NCBI GenBank assembly: GCA_023511875.1
Contig: JAIMAQ010000001.1
Coordinates: 1 to 64,000, forward strand
Length of the DNA stretch: 64,000 nucleotides
Direction of reading: 5' to 3'
From: Thermoflavifilum sp.
GTDB taxonomy: Bacteria; Bacteroidota; Bacteroidia; Chitinophagales; Chitinophagaceae
Shown here: positions 45,318-53,684 of the stretch, piece by piece
Position numbering within the stretch: position 1 is the first letter of the stretch
Layout of the letters: each line of letters starts with the position of its first letter
Translations under genes and position numbers: made by a program
Notes under the pieces: model-generated
Told to the model about the DNA's origin: nothing
The model's input: the letters and a program-made list of their open reading frames with translations, nothing else
The model's database searches: none

Positions 45318-46340
45318 TTGAAGCAAAATGCGGCATATCGTGTGGGGCTCATTGGCTATGGCAGCTGGGCAACGGCTATCGCCAAAGTGCTTGTAGACAA
45401 CCATTTCACGCTGCACTGGTGGTTTCGTAAGGCCGAAGATATTCATTATCTGCAGCAACATCATCACCATCCGCGCTATCTTCCAGCGATTCATTTTCCC
45501 ACCAAACAACTCAAATTCACTACCAATTTACATGAAATCATGGTCGAAAACGACTGGATTGTGATTGCGGTACCATCGGCCTTTGTGGAATCGTTGCTCC
45601 AGCAAATTCCTGCATCGTTATGGGAAAATAAATCTGTTGTCTCGGGTATCAAAGGTATTTTACCTGATGCCCATCAATTGTTGAACGACTATTTAGCCAC
45701 CCATTTTGCTTTTCCCATTCACCAATATTTTGCCATCACAGGGCCCTGCCATGCCGAAGAAGTGGCGAGTGAAAAACTTTCGTATATCACTATCAGCGGA
45801 CTAGACATAGATCGTGCACAACGCATGGCCAATAGATTTCGTACTGATTACTTGAAGACTATGGTCAATGATGATCTCTGGGGTGCGCAATATGCTGCCG
45901 TGTTGAAAAATATTTATGCAATAGGTGCGGGTATTGCACATGGCCTGGGACATGGTGATAATTTTTTGGCGGTGTATGTATCTAATTGTGCACACGAAAT
46001 GGATGCGTTCAACCAGGCGTTGTGTGCACAACAGCAATATGCCTATCATGCTCGCAATGCTTTTGCTAGCGCATATCTGGGCGATTTGCTCGTAACCTGC
46101 TATTCGCAATATAGCCGCAACCGAACGCTGGGTACTATGATTGGCAAGGGTTATCCCGTAAAATCGGCGTTGCTCGAATTGGGCATGGTAGCCGAAGGAT
46201 ATTATGCTAGCCAATCTGTTTACACACTCAACCAACAATATCGATTTCATATTCCAATTGCGGAAACCATCTATCGGGTTTTGTGGGAGCATCTTGCACC
46301 CGAACAAGCTATTTTGCAGCTGGCTCAGTTGTTTCGATAA
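45318..46340 (+). CDS. gpsA: Glycerol-3-phosphate dehydrogenase [NAD(P)+]
   Basis: GpsA reduces dihydroxyacetone phosphate to sn-glycerol 3-phosphate for phospholipid synthesis. 340 residues. The Rossmann motif is VGLIGYGSWATAIAKVL, followed by VIAVPSAFVESLL, the KGILPD-type block, GPCHAEEVA and the catalytic LKNIYAIGAGI. There is a His-rich stretch (HHHH) near residue 38. The start is TTG at 45318; no in-frame ATG precedes the Rossmann fold. Its 3' end overlaps convergent hemW by 16 bases. Confidence 0.93.
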   Translation: MKQNAAYRVGLIGYGSWATAIAKVLVDNHFTLHWWFRKAEDIHYLQQHHHHPRYLPAIHFPTKQLKFTTNLHEIMVENDWIVIAVPSAFVESLLQQIPASLWENKSVVSGIKGILPDAHQLLNDYLATHFAFPIHQYFAITGPCHAEEVASEKLSYITISGLDIDRAQRMANRFRTDYLKTMVNDDLWGAQYAAVLKNIYAIGAGIAHGLGHGDNFLAVYVSNCAHEMDAFNQALCAQQQYAYHARNAFASAYLGDLLVTCYSQYSRNRTLGTMIGKGYPVKSALLELGMVAEGYYASQSVYTLNQQYRFHIPIAETIYRVLWEHLAPEQAILQLAQLFR

Positions 46341-47476
46341 AGGCTGGCCTCATCGGCAAAGGCATCTGCAGCTATGCGATCGGCAAATAATTTTCCTTGC
46401 CGGCTCAACCTATAATGTGTGAAGCACTGGATGACCCAACCTTGATCAACATAAGGTTTCATGATCTGCTGGAAATATTGTACATATCCCCAGCCAAACC
46501 GTTGTTCTATCTCTCGGATGTCTACCCCCTCGGCAGTGCGTAGGCGAAGCATGACATATTCATTGTACTGCATGCAGGTGTTGAGTGGCTCTTCTTCAAA
46601 AGGAAGGATGCCTTGTTGAATGGCTTGTATGTAGCGCTTATTGTGCGCGGGATTCCAACGCCTAACAGGGGGAAGATAGCTGTGGGCCGAAGGGCCAATG
46701 CCCAAATAAGGAATTCCCTGCCAGTAATGGCTGTTGTGGATGGCTCGATATCCTGGTCGGGCAAAATTGGAGATTTCGTAGGCTTCGTAACCTGCCTGCT
46801 CAATGATGTCGAGAAGAATGAGATATTGTCGCGCTGCTTGTTGCTCGTCTATAGGTGGATAACGATGTTGCCTAATCTTTTTTTCCAGCAAGGTTTTAGG
46901 TTCAATCGTAAGGGCATAACACGATAGATGCGGGATAGATAAGTTCAGAAAATGGTTTACTGCATGCACCCATTGTTCATCGCGCAATTCAGGTATGCCA
47001 TAAATTAAGTCTACCGATAGCTTTTCAAAGCCTGCATTCAAGGCCTGGTATACGCTACGCATGGCTTCGTAAGCGGTATGGTTACGATGTAAGGCTTGCA
47101 ACAATTCATCTTCCAGCGATTGTATGCCTATGCTAAGTCGATCAATGCCGAGTTGTTTCCAGCAGCTTAAATTTTCAGGAGTAATATCTTCGGGATTAGC
47201 TTCCAGCGTGATTTCTAAGGGCTTATTCCATCGAAAATATTGAAAAATGGAGTAGAAAAGTTTTTCGAGTTGTGCAGGGCTTAATAGAGAAGGTGTGCCG
47301 CCGCCAAAATAAAGGGTATCAAACTGAAAAGCTTGCCAGATGGGCGACTGGAGCTCCATTTCGCGAATCATGGCTTCAATTAATGCATCTACCTCGCGCA
47401 ATGAAGTGGTAAAATGAAAGTTGCAATATGCGCATGCCTGGCGGCAAAAAGGAATATGCACATATAAACCTGCCAT
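46325..47476 (-). CDS. hemW: HemW-like radical SAM protein
   Basis: Radical SAM protein of the coproporphyrinogen III oxidase-like HemW group (383 residues), thought to be a heme chaperone. The N-terminus is MAGLYVHIPFCRQACAYCNF; Cys11, Cys15 and Cys18 form the CxxxCxxC cluster motif. TLYFGGGTPSLL, TLEANPED and RLSIGIQSLEDELL follow, and the C-terminal HemN domain has EEPLNTCMQYNEYVMLRLRT. The extra N-terminal Cys of true HemN enzymes is not present, supporting HemW. Confidence 0.9.
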   Translation of the reverse strand: MAGLYVHIPFCRQACAYCNFHFTTSLREVDALIEAMIREMELQSPIWQAFQFDTLYFGGGTPSLLSPAQLEKLFYSIFQYFRWNKPLEITLEANPEDITPENLSCWKQLGIDRLSIGIQSLEDELLQALHRNHTAYEAMRSVYQALNAGFEKLSVDLIYGIPELRDEQWVHAVNHFLNLSIPHLSCYALTIEPKTLLEKKIRQHRYPPIDEQQAARQYLILLDIIEQAGYEAYEISNFARPGYRAIHNSHYWQGIPYLGIGPSAHSYLPPVRRWNPAHNKRYIQAIQQGILPFEEEPLNTCMQYNEYVMLRLRTAEGVDIREIEQRFGWGYVQYFQQIMKPYVDQGWVIQCFTHYRLSRQGKLFADRIAADAFADEASLYRNN

Positions 47477-47510
47477 GCTATAAGCTGCGAGACTTTGTAG
47501 AAATCATCAC

Positions 47511-48038
47511 TCAAGATAGGCCGTGGGCGGCTTTTACCACGCTAACGGTAACCAATAGCTGACCCGTATGCCGTTGGCTATGTTCGGCAGCATGGAAAAG
47601 CAATCCGGCCACATGCGATGGTAAACGAGCGCGACCTACTTCGCGGGGTTCACGAAGACTTTCTTCTGGAGTTTGCTTCAACTGGGCAATGGCCCGATCG
47701 ATCTGCTGGTCGAGAAGGGCTAACAGAGCAGCAACGGTATCATGGCCTGCATAAGGTTGACCTTCTTGTTTGAGTGCTTGGAGCTGTGATTCGCTTAATG
47801 ATTCTCCTCGTGCATAGGTAAACAAGCGATCGATAACCCCTCGAATATGTTGCAGGTGAAAGCCTGCAGATGCCCTTCCAGCAGGCTTTTTCCAAAGCCA
47901 GTCGTCCGAAAATCCTTCCATGATGTGATGTACATCTTCACGGGTTTGTAACAAAGCGTGTGCTATAGGTTGAAGTAAAGTATCAATGCCTTCTATAGGA
48001 CCACGCAGCCACACATCAGGTTGATGAACGCTAGTCAT
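47511..48038 (-). CDS. DinB-fold protein
   Basis: 175-residue DinB/YfiT-like four-helix protein. Candidate metal ligands are the His in FHLQHIRGVIDRL and the His pair in AAEHSQRHTGQL. The family includes thiol-dependent transferases and metal-dependent hydrolases, often linked to stress, but specific functions are mostly unknown. 34 bases separate it from hemW on the same strand, so cotranscription with hemW is likely. Divergent from the symporter gene. Confidence 0.82.
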   Translation of the reverse strand: MTSVHQPDVWLRGPIEGIDTLLQPIAHALLQTREDVHHIMEGFSDDWLWKKPAGRASAGFHLQHIRGVIDRLFTYARGESLSESQLQALKQEGQPYAGHDTVAALLALLDQQIDRAIAQLKQTPEESLREPREVGRARLPSHVAGLLFHAAEHSQRHTGQLLVTVSVVKAAHGLS

Positions 48039-48116
48039 AAAACAAAGCTACGAGTTTTCTTTCCTGATGTCATCAATCTCCTCAAGTAAATATGTCATAT
48101 CTATGCAAAAAGAGGA

Positions 48117-48147
48117 TTTGAAAACCGTAGAGAATTCAGTACTATTG
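48117..48147 (+). promoter_or_regulatory. Promoter of the symporter gene
   Basis: TTTG (48117-48120), 19 bases, then TACTATTG (48140-48147), one mismatch to TAnnTTTG. The ATG follows at 48158. Confidence 0.45.
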
Positions 48148-48157
48148 TGGCATTGCT

Positions 48158-49447
48158 ATGAAAGTATTGTTGCGCAATAAATTGGCCTTTTGGATCTTAG
48201 TAGCCTTGGTGGCTGGCGCCTGCACCGGATATGTATATCGCATATGGCATCCACAGGAGGAAGAGGTAAAGAAATTTGCACAAGAGATTTCGATAGTGAC
48301 AGAAATTTTTTTACGACTCATCAAGATGTTGATTGCCCCTTTGGTGCTGAGTACGCTTATTGTAGGGATTGCACGGGTGGGCGATATTCGATCGGTGGGG
48401 CGCATTGGGGGCAAGGCTTTACTTTGGTTTATTGGGGCTTCGCTGGTATCCTTGCTATTGGGTTTGGTATTAGTCAATATTTTTCAGCCAGGTCATCATT
48501 TGCATTTACCCATTCCTCGTGAACATGCCGAGACTGTTGCTCCAGCCAATGGATTAAATTTTCACGATTTTATTACCCACATTTTCCCCATTAGCATTGG
48601 TGATGCGATTGCACATAACGAGATTTTGCAGATTGTGGTATTCTCCTTGTTTTTTGGAGTAGCTACAGCGGCCATTGGTGAGAAGGGTAAAACCATCATA
48701 CATTTTTTTGAAGTGGTGGCTGAGGTGATGCTTCGGATGACGGGATATGTGATTGCTTTAGCCCCATTGGCTGTATTTGCTTCATTAGCCGCAACAGTAG
48801 CTCAAAACGGAACAGATATTATTTGGGTCTTTGGCAAGTTGATTTTGGAATTTTATTTAGGCATAGGCTTGTTATGGTTGTTGGTACTGGGGGTGGGCTT
48901 CATCATCATTAGACGAAGAATTTTTTCACTGGTGCGAGCAGTGGCCGAGCCCGTGACCTTAGCATTTAGTACAGCCAGCAGTGAAGCTGCATTTCCCTTG
49001 CTCATGGAACGCTTGCAACAAATAGGTTGCCCCAATAAAATCGTCAGCTTTGTATTGCCTGTGGGGTATTCATTTAATCTTGATGGCTCGATGATGTACA
49101 TGACATTTGCGACGATATTCATTGCACAATCGTATGGTATTCCGCTGGGTTTAGAAAAGCAAGTGTTGATCTTATTGGTTTTGATGATTATGAGTAAGGG
49201 TATTGCTGGTGTGCCACGTGCAGCGCTGGTGGTGGTAGCAGCATCTTTAACGATGTTCGACTTGCCTACCGAAGGTGTGGTGCTGCTGTTGGGCATAGAT
49301 CAATTGTTTGATATGGGGCGCACGGCTACTAATGTACTGGGTAATGCAGTAGCTACTGCCGTTATCACCAAATGGGAAAATGGCTTTGAGGATCCATCGC
49401 ACATGGTTGAGCAAGCATCAACGTTGGTTCAGCAAGTAGAATCTTGA
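48158..49447 (+). CDS. Dicarboxylate/amino acid:cation symporter (DAACS family)
   Basis: 429-residue inner-membrane symporter related to GltP, GltT and DctA. Eight or so hydrophobic segments are visible. The family motifs are present: AFSTASSEAAFPLLMERL (the serine-rich hairpin), PVGYSFNLDGSMMY with the sodium/proton-binding NxDG, and VPRAALVVVAASL then DMGRTATNVLGNAVAT at the end. It takes up glutamate, aspartate or C4-dicarboxylates using sodium or protons; which one is not clear. Confidence 0.93.
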   Translation: MKVLLRNKLAFWILVALVAGACTGYVYRIWHPQEEEVKKFAQEISIVTEIFLRLIKMLIAPLVLSTLIVGIARVGDIRSVGRIGGKALLWFIGASLVSLLLGLVLVNIFQPGHHLHLPIPREHAETVAPANGLNFHDFITHIFPISIGDAIAHNEILQIVVFSLFFGVATAAIGEKGKTIIHFFEVVAEVMLRMTGYVIALAPLAVFASLAATVAQNGTDIIWVFGKLILEFYLGIGLLWLLVLGVGFIIIRRRIFSLVRAVAEPVTLAFSTASSEAAFPLLMERLQQIGCPNKIVSFVLPVGYSFNLDGSMMYMTFATIFIAQSYGIPLGLEKQVLILLVLMIMSKGIAGVPRAALVVVAASLTMFDLPTEGVVLLLGIDQLFDMGRTATNVLGNAVATAVITKWENGFEDPSHMVEQASTLVQQVES

Positions 49448-49536
49448 AATTGTTTTTCATTATCGATCACTTCATTATTTGATGATTTAGCGGATAACGA
49501 TAAAACATATTCACTTGATTATTCAATGATTGAAGT

Positions 49537-50583
49537 ATGCGTTTTAATTTTAATAGATATGCATCTTCCGTAGTAAGCTTCTTGTGTATTCTTCTAATCG
49601 TGGCTTGCAGTGCACATCAAGATGGATTTTCACAGGCCACTCCACGCATTTTAGGAGCCGATATTTCTTTTCTTCCCCAGTTGGAAGACGCGGGGATGCA
49701 ATTCAGCGTAGATGGGCAAACTGCAGACGCCATCGATCTATTGCATCAACATGGGTTCAATTTTATTCGGTTACGCATTTTTGTGCACCCTGAAGCCGAT
49801 AGTGGATATTCTCCAGGAAAAGGATACTGCGATTTATCACATACGTTAAGCATGGCTCGGCGTATTCGGTCTGCCGGTATGGGATTCTTACTCGATTTTC
49901 ATTATAGCGATACCTGGGCCGATCCAGGAAAGCAATATACACCCAAAGCATGGGAAAATTTGAGCCTGGCCTTGTTGAAAGATTCCCTTTATCAATACAC
50001 CAGAAAGGTATTGCTGGCCTTGCAAGCTCAAGGCACGCTTCCAGATATCGTGCAAACGGGTAATGAAATCAACCATGGAATGCTGTGGCCTATGGGCAAT
50101 TTTGCACATACCGATACCTTAGCAGATTTATTGAAAACGGCTATCGCTGCAGTGAAATCGGTTGATCCTCATATCTTGGTGATGTTGCACATTGCCGATG
50201 GTGGGCAAAATGCAGAATCTCGACAATTTCTGGATGCCATGATTGCTCGTGGAGTAAACTTTGATTTAATTGGACAATCATATTATCCACAATGGCATGG
50301 TAGCCTGGATGATCTACAACAAAACCTTATCGATTTGGCCATGCGTTATGTACAGCCCATTATTGTTGTGGAATATACTTATCATAAAAAAGAAGTAAAC
50401 GATATTGTTTTTCATTTACCCAATCATAAAGGTTGGGGTACATTTATTTGGGAACCACTCAATACATGGGAAGCTATTTTTAACAAGCAAGGTGTTGCCA
50501 ATGATTCATTGTTGCATATTTACGATTCTTTATCGGTGCAATATCAAATTCCTCATTATGATCCTCTAAGAAAAATGCAATAA
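49537..50583 (+). CDS. GH53 endo-beta-1,4-galactanase
   Basis: 348-residue exported or lipoprotein (IVACS gives a possible lipidation Cys near residue 24) GH53 enzyme. RILGADISFLPQLEDAG is the family's opening block. FIRLRIFVHP and LLDFHYSDTWADPGKQ follow, the acid/base is Glu177 in QTGNEINHGM, and the nucleophile is Glu279 in IIVVEYTYH. GH53 enzymes cut beta-1,4-galactan side chains of pectin. There is no SusC/SusD pair next to it, so it is an orphan glycosidase, 89 bases after the symporter gene and on the same strand. Confidence 0.92.
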   Translation: MRFNFNRYASSVVSFLCILLIVACSAHQDGFSQATPRILGADISFLPQLEDAGMQFSVDGQTADAIDLLHQHGFNFIRLRIFVHPEADSGYSPGKGYCDLSHTLSMARRIRSAGMGFLLDFHYSDTWADPGKQYTPKAWENLSLALLKDSLYQYTRKVLLALQAQGTLPDIVQTGNEINHGMLWPMGNFAHTDTLADLLKTAIAAVKSVDPHILVMLHIADGGQNAESRQFLDAMIARGVNFDLIGQSYYPQWHGSLDDLQQNLIDLAMRYVQPIIVVEYTYHKKEVNDIVFHLPNHKGWGTFIWEPLNTWEAIFNKQGVANDSLLHIYDSLSVQYQIPHYDPLRKMQ

Positions 50584-50886
50584 CCCCCATCATCAATGCT
50601 GATTGATTTTCTTCCATCGTTGCATTCGGTATACAACTGTTGCATGTAATAGAATGAAAGGATCTGCAGAGACTTAGAGCCTGAGAAGTAGGCTGGATCT
50701 ATTCTTCAATTAAAAACATTATTCTCAGAACGTCGATAAATGTTGTGTATTTGATGCACCTGCTCATTATATTTTCGCTGGTAACCATCTATGATCATGG
50801 CATGCAATTTTTCACAAACTATGAAACCAGATAGCTAGCATAGTTGCAGATGAAAGAGGTAATAGAAATGGATTTCTCTACGAGGT
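50584..50886. other. Gene-free stretch with repeat A
   Basis: About 300 AT-rich bases between the GH53 and lipoprotein genes, which converge here. It includes the 59-base repeat at 50602-50660. Nothing else recognisable; no clear terminator for either gene. Confidence 0.4.
50602..50660 (+). repeat. Direct repeat A flanking the lipoprotein gene
   Basis: 59 bases starting attgattttcttc and ending tagaatgaaag. A matching 60-base copy lies at 51820-51879 in the same orientation, with roughly four-fifths of positions identical and one indel. The pair flanks the minus-strand lipoprotein gene. Confidence 0.65.
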
Positions 50887-51609
50887 TTATTGGCAGAGAT
50901 ATTGGTAGTTGTATGTTTTAGTGCCAGTACCAGTTATGACAGTTAATGAACTTATTTTCCCATCACTATCAAAACTATAACTAAAATTGGTAATTTCTGA
51001 ACCAGAAGATATAGATTTGATGAGGTTTTTTGCCTTGATCACCTGGATGCCCTGTATAAAGTAATTGATATGAAAATAGTCGCCTGGCTGAAATAGCTTG
51101 TCGGTATAATATTCTAAGGTGTATGTGCTACTACCTCCTGAAACAGTGGAAATAGTTGTGGGGTTGCCATTGGTCCAGGTTACCGTTTGCACAAAGGGTG
51201 TACCACCGTTAGAGCTGGTGGATGTATATTTAACTAGCTGCGTACCGCTATATTCAAGCGCATCATTAGTCCAGTCGGTGCCTGAGAGATTATATTCAGT
51301 CTTTATATTCGTAGCCAATCCATTATCATTAAAGGTGATAATCTTTTTGTACTTAAATGTACCATTGTCTGTAGTAGTAGCAATAGCCGTCTGACCACTA
51401 TACGTAAAAGTTGTAGACAAAGTGCCTTGGGTGATGGTTTGCACTTTTCCATCAGTATTATAAGTGAAATAAAAGGAATCGCCACTGGATTGGGACACGG
51501 TAATGATGCGGCAATCAGGTTTTTTTAATTCTTTATCCTTTTTCTTACATCCAATGCCAAGGAAAAAAGCGGGGAATAGCAAGGCACATAACACGATTTT
51601 AGTTTTCAT
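50887..51609 (-). CDS. Lipoprotein with DUF4595/YD-like repeats
   Basis: 240 residues from ATG 51609, with lipobox GIGC (Cys near residue 21) followed by KKKDKELKK. The mature part is made of short beta repeats of the form FYFTYNTDGKVQTITQG and FSYSFDSDGKISSLTV, similar to DUF4595 or RHS/YD-type repeats in Bacteroidetes lipoproteins. No function is known. Flanked by 60-bp direct repeats and AT-rich DNA, it may be a recently acquired or mobile unit, but no transposase is present. Confidence 0.75.
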   Translation of the reverse strand: MKTKIVLCALLFPAFFLGIGCKKKDKELKKPDCRIITVSQSSGDSFYFTYNTDGKVQTITQGTLSTTFTYSGQTAIATTTDNGTFKYKKIITFNDNGLATNIKTEYNLSGTDWTNDALEYSGTQLVKYTSTSSNGGTPFVQTVTWTNGNPTTISTVSGGSSTYTLEYYTDKLFQPGDYFHINYFIQGIQVIKAKNLIKSISSGSEITNFSYSFDSDGKISSLTVITGTGTKTYNYQYLCQ

Positions 51610-51682
51610 GATATGAAGTTTTTGGGGTGAATAAAAATCATACAAGCATAAAGACCCTTGCTTTCTGGTTTCTCTTAATTTA

Positions 51683-51690
51683 CAAAGATA
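51683..51690 (-). promoter_or_regulatory. -7 element of the lipoprotein gene
   Basis: On the minus strand TATCTTTG, an exact TAnnTTTG, about 75 bases upstream of the ATG at 51609. No clear -33 element. Confidence 0.35.
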
Positions 51691-51744
51691 TATGCAAAAA
51701 GATCACATTCTGAGAATTAATGAGTAATAGGCAGTTTTGGGTTT

Positions 51745-51777
51745 ATATGTGGTTTTTTTTGAGCAATATGTGGTTTT
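51745..51777 (+). repeat. 21-bp-spaced direct repeat
   Basis: The 12-mer atatgtggtttt occurs at 51745-51756 and 51766-51777, with a 21-base period. It lies upstream of the lipoprotein promoter and could be an operator or a chance slip duplication in AT-rich DNA. Confidence 0.3.
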
Positions 51778-51819
51778 GCTTTCTAAACATTTTGTGTAAT
51801 ATTTATATCATTAATACCA

Positions 51820-51879
51820 ATTGATTTTTTTCAATCGTTGACATGGAGTATACAGCTATTGCATGTATTAGAATGAAAG
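51820..51879 (+). repeat. Direct repeat B flanking the lipoprotein gene
   Basis: 60-base partner of repeat A (50602-50660), same orientation. The last 20 bases (gcatgt, then tagaatgaaag) are the most conserved part. Confidence 0.65.
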
Positions 51880-52176
51880 ACTTATTTTTTTAGAGTTTCA
51901 CAGAAGCATGGTTGATGGGCCTCCATGAGCGGGGTTTATCGAAGAGATGAACCAAGGAGGGTAGGTTTGCCGAATTATTTATTAATGAAAGAGAGTGAAG
52001 GAGCATCGCTGTGTTGATGTCATGTAGCAGATGGTATATTTTCCCTTTGACTAGTACAATAAACCAGCTCATTCTCTTTGGCAAGTAAATAAGATAATGC
52101 TAATCAGTGGCAATTTTTTTTAAAAAATTTGCACAGTTATTTAGAAAATTGACTTTCAGAAGAATAACGTTGATTT

Positions 52177-52235
52177 TAGCCATTTTTGGTAGTCTTGAAT
52201 TTTCTTAAGTTTCCAGACAAAGAAATAAGGCTACA
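52177..52235 (-). repeat. Decayed inverted copy of the window-start repeat
   Basis: Read on the minus strand this matches the right half of the repeat at 286-492: the right terminal repeat, the stretch agaaaattcaagact, and the right hairpin arm followed by similar flank. About 14 bases covering one arm of the hairpin are missing. It shows that the element family is dispersed in the genome. Confidence 0.55.
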
Positions 52236-52280
52236 GTATTTTAATTATGCTTCAAAATTCAAATCTTTATTTCAACAATT

Positions 52281-52886
52281 TTAGCTAAGCTTTGGTTGAA
52301 ATTCAGGACAGTCGACACGCAAATCGGCTGCATGTAAAGGTTTTTGCAAGAACGTACAAAAGGGTTGATGGTTTGTTGTACGGTAAAATCGACAATTCCA
52401 GCACATGCGTTGCGGATGAATCATCTCTTGTTGTTGCAATTGCCAAATAATTTGTAATAGTCCATGAAGCAATTGATTTTTAGATGATGCTGGCAATCCA
52501 TCTACAGCACTTACCAAAGCATCTGCAAATTGTGAAGCTTTTTGTGCTAATTTTTTTCCTTTTGATGTCAATACAATTCTGTAGCTTCTCAGATCCTCAT
52601 CTGTTTGCTTTTTTGTGATCAATTGTTTCGCTGCCAATGTGCGAATAGATTCGCTGATTGTTGCTTTTGTGAGATGAAACTCCTCTGCCAATGCCGATAC
52701 AGTGGCCATATGAGCATCATGAAATAAACAAAAAATCAATATTTGAATTTGTATGGGGCTTAATCCACTTTCTTTGCTGATTTCCCATGCCATCACCCGA
52801 AAAGCTTCAGCAATACGTTCTAGGGCTACAACTATTTTTCCGGTAGTCGATTGATTTTGCCAAAATAAATCAAAAGGCGAAGGCAT
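52281..52886 (-). CDS. MarR-family regulator with four-cysteine C-terminal motif
   Basis: 201 residues. Residues 15-150 are a MarR-type winged helix (GLSPIQIQILIFCLF, then LAEEFHLTKATISESIRTLA and the wing KKQTDEDLRSYRIVLTSKG). The C-terminal 45 residues carry cysteines in the pattern CxxC-x11-C-x15-C (CWNCRF, FCTF, DCPEF), which is not part of a standard MarR protein and could bind zinc or an iron-sulfur cluster. It lies 75 bases downstream of a protoglobin gene on the same strand, so a sensor of NO, oxygen or redox state is an attractive inference. Confidence 0.85.
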   Translation of the reverse strand: MPSPFDLFWQNQSTTGKIVVALERIAEAFRVMAWEISKESGLSPIQIQILIFCLFHDAHMATVSALAEEFHLTKATISESIRTLAAKQLITKKQTDEDLRSYRIVLTSKGKKLAQKASQFADALVSAVDGLPASSKNQLLHGLLQIIWQLQQQEMIHPQRMCWNCRFYRTTNHQPFCTFLQKPLHAADLRVDCPEFQPKLS

Positions 52887-52961
52887 AAACTTGTTTTCGA
52901 TAAAATTACATCATTTTATGCAGGGCACTTTCGCCTACTTTCATCTTCCCGTGATCCATAT

Positions 52962-53543
52962 TTAAAATTCTCCAGGCTTAATGTAGGGATAAGTCCACAA
53001 TACCACCGTAAGCACTACGGCTTTAAACCAGGCTTGGTGCATTTGTTCTACTTCATTTGCTGAATGTCCTTTCTTGGCCAGGAATGATTTAATGGTTGCC
53101 GTTATGGGATAAATAAAGGCTACCATATAGCGATAATGAATCATGGGCGCAGCTTGTGCTTGATCGGTTTGGTTTTTTTTCGTGTGATGATGCCGCAGGC
53201 CAATCTCGTATTGATAATTTAACCAATCTTGATCATAATGTCGTTCACACAAATCGCGAATCCATTGCCCAAATCTTTGGCGAACGGCTTGTAAATAATG
53301 CTGGTCGGGTACACCATTTTTCGAAAAATATTCCAGTAAATGGGGATGACTACCCACAAATCCATACCATAGATCCAGAATCTCATCAATTTGGTCGCTG
53401 AGAATGGTACCCGCTTTTTTCAGCCAGGCAATATCTTCGTCGGTAAACATGACGGTTTGCTTGAGCAACTCCAGGTCGTGTAGGGTGAAAGGAGCTGCCG
53501 GCACTTGTGCATACGTGTATCCAGGAATAGTTGACATAAGCAT
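52962..53543 (-). CDS. Protoglobin-like heme protein
   Basis: 193-residue protoglobin, a single-domain heme protein of the globin-coupled-sensor lineage without an output domain. Conserved features: IPGYTYAQ at the N-terminus, DEILDLWYGFVGSHPHLLEY, DWLNYQYEIGLRHHHTKKN with the likely proximal His, and HQAWFKAVVLTVVLWTYPY at the end. It may bind O2, CO or NO. ATG 53543 and ATG 53537 are both possible starts. It probably forms an operon with the MarR gene that follows. Confidence 0.9.
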   Translation of the reverse strand: MLMSTIPGYTYAQVPAAPFTLHDLELLKQTVMFTDEDIAWLKKAGTILSDQIDEILDLWYGFVGSHPHLLEYFSKNGVPDQHYLQAVRQRFGQWIRDLCERHYDQDWLNYQYEIGLRHHHTKKNQTDQAQAAPMIHYRYMVAFIYPITATIKSFLAKKGHSANEVEQMHQAWFKAVVLTVVLWTYPYIKPGEF

Positions 53544-53566
53544 AAATTTTTTGAAGTGAATAATTA

Positions 53567-53588
53567 GTTAGTATTCCTAACAAAAATA
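53567..53588 (-). promoter_or_regulatory. Protoglobin promoter with abutting palindrome
   Basis: On the minus strand TATTTTTG (53588-53581) is an exact -7 element. The inverted repeat GTTAG-TATTC-CTAAC (53567-53581) begins at its last base and covers the likely transcription start. This is a natural place for the MarR-type protein encoded in the same operon to bind. Confidence 0.5.
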
Positions 53589-53648
53589 ATCAAGTTTTCG
53601 AATTCTCAAAAATTTTTTATAGGGAGTAGCCATTTTAATCGAAATTTC

Positions 53649-53676
53649 TTTGGATGGGAATAAGTGCTTAACTTAG
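53649..53676 (+). promoter_or_regulatory. Possible promoter of the FecI-type sigma gene
   Basis: TTTG at 53649-53652 and TAACTTAG at 53669-53676 (one mismatch). The transcription start would be within a few bases of the ATG at 53685, so the transcript may be nearly leaderless or start translation at Met5 (53697). Confidence 0.3.
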
Positions 53677-53684
53677 GCCTATAG

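Larger units (their letters stand above)
51610..52280. other. Long AT-rich gene-free stretch
   Basis: About 670 bases with no supported gene. A 64-residue minus-strand ORF at 51890-52084 shows no domain and is not called. Within the stretch are a -7 element for the lipoprotein gene (51683-51690), a 21-bp-spaced repeat (51745-51777), direct repeat B (51820-51879) and a decayed inverted copy of the window-start repeat (52177-52235). Confidence 0.5.

Noticed and set aside
51890-52084. 64-residue minus-strand ORF in the AT-rich gap
   Set aside because: No recognisable family; could be a gene remnant but evidence is lacking.
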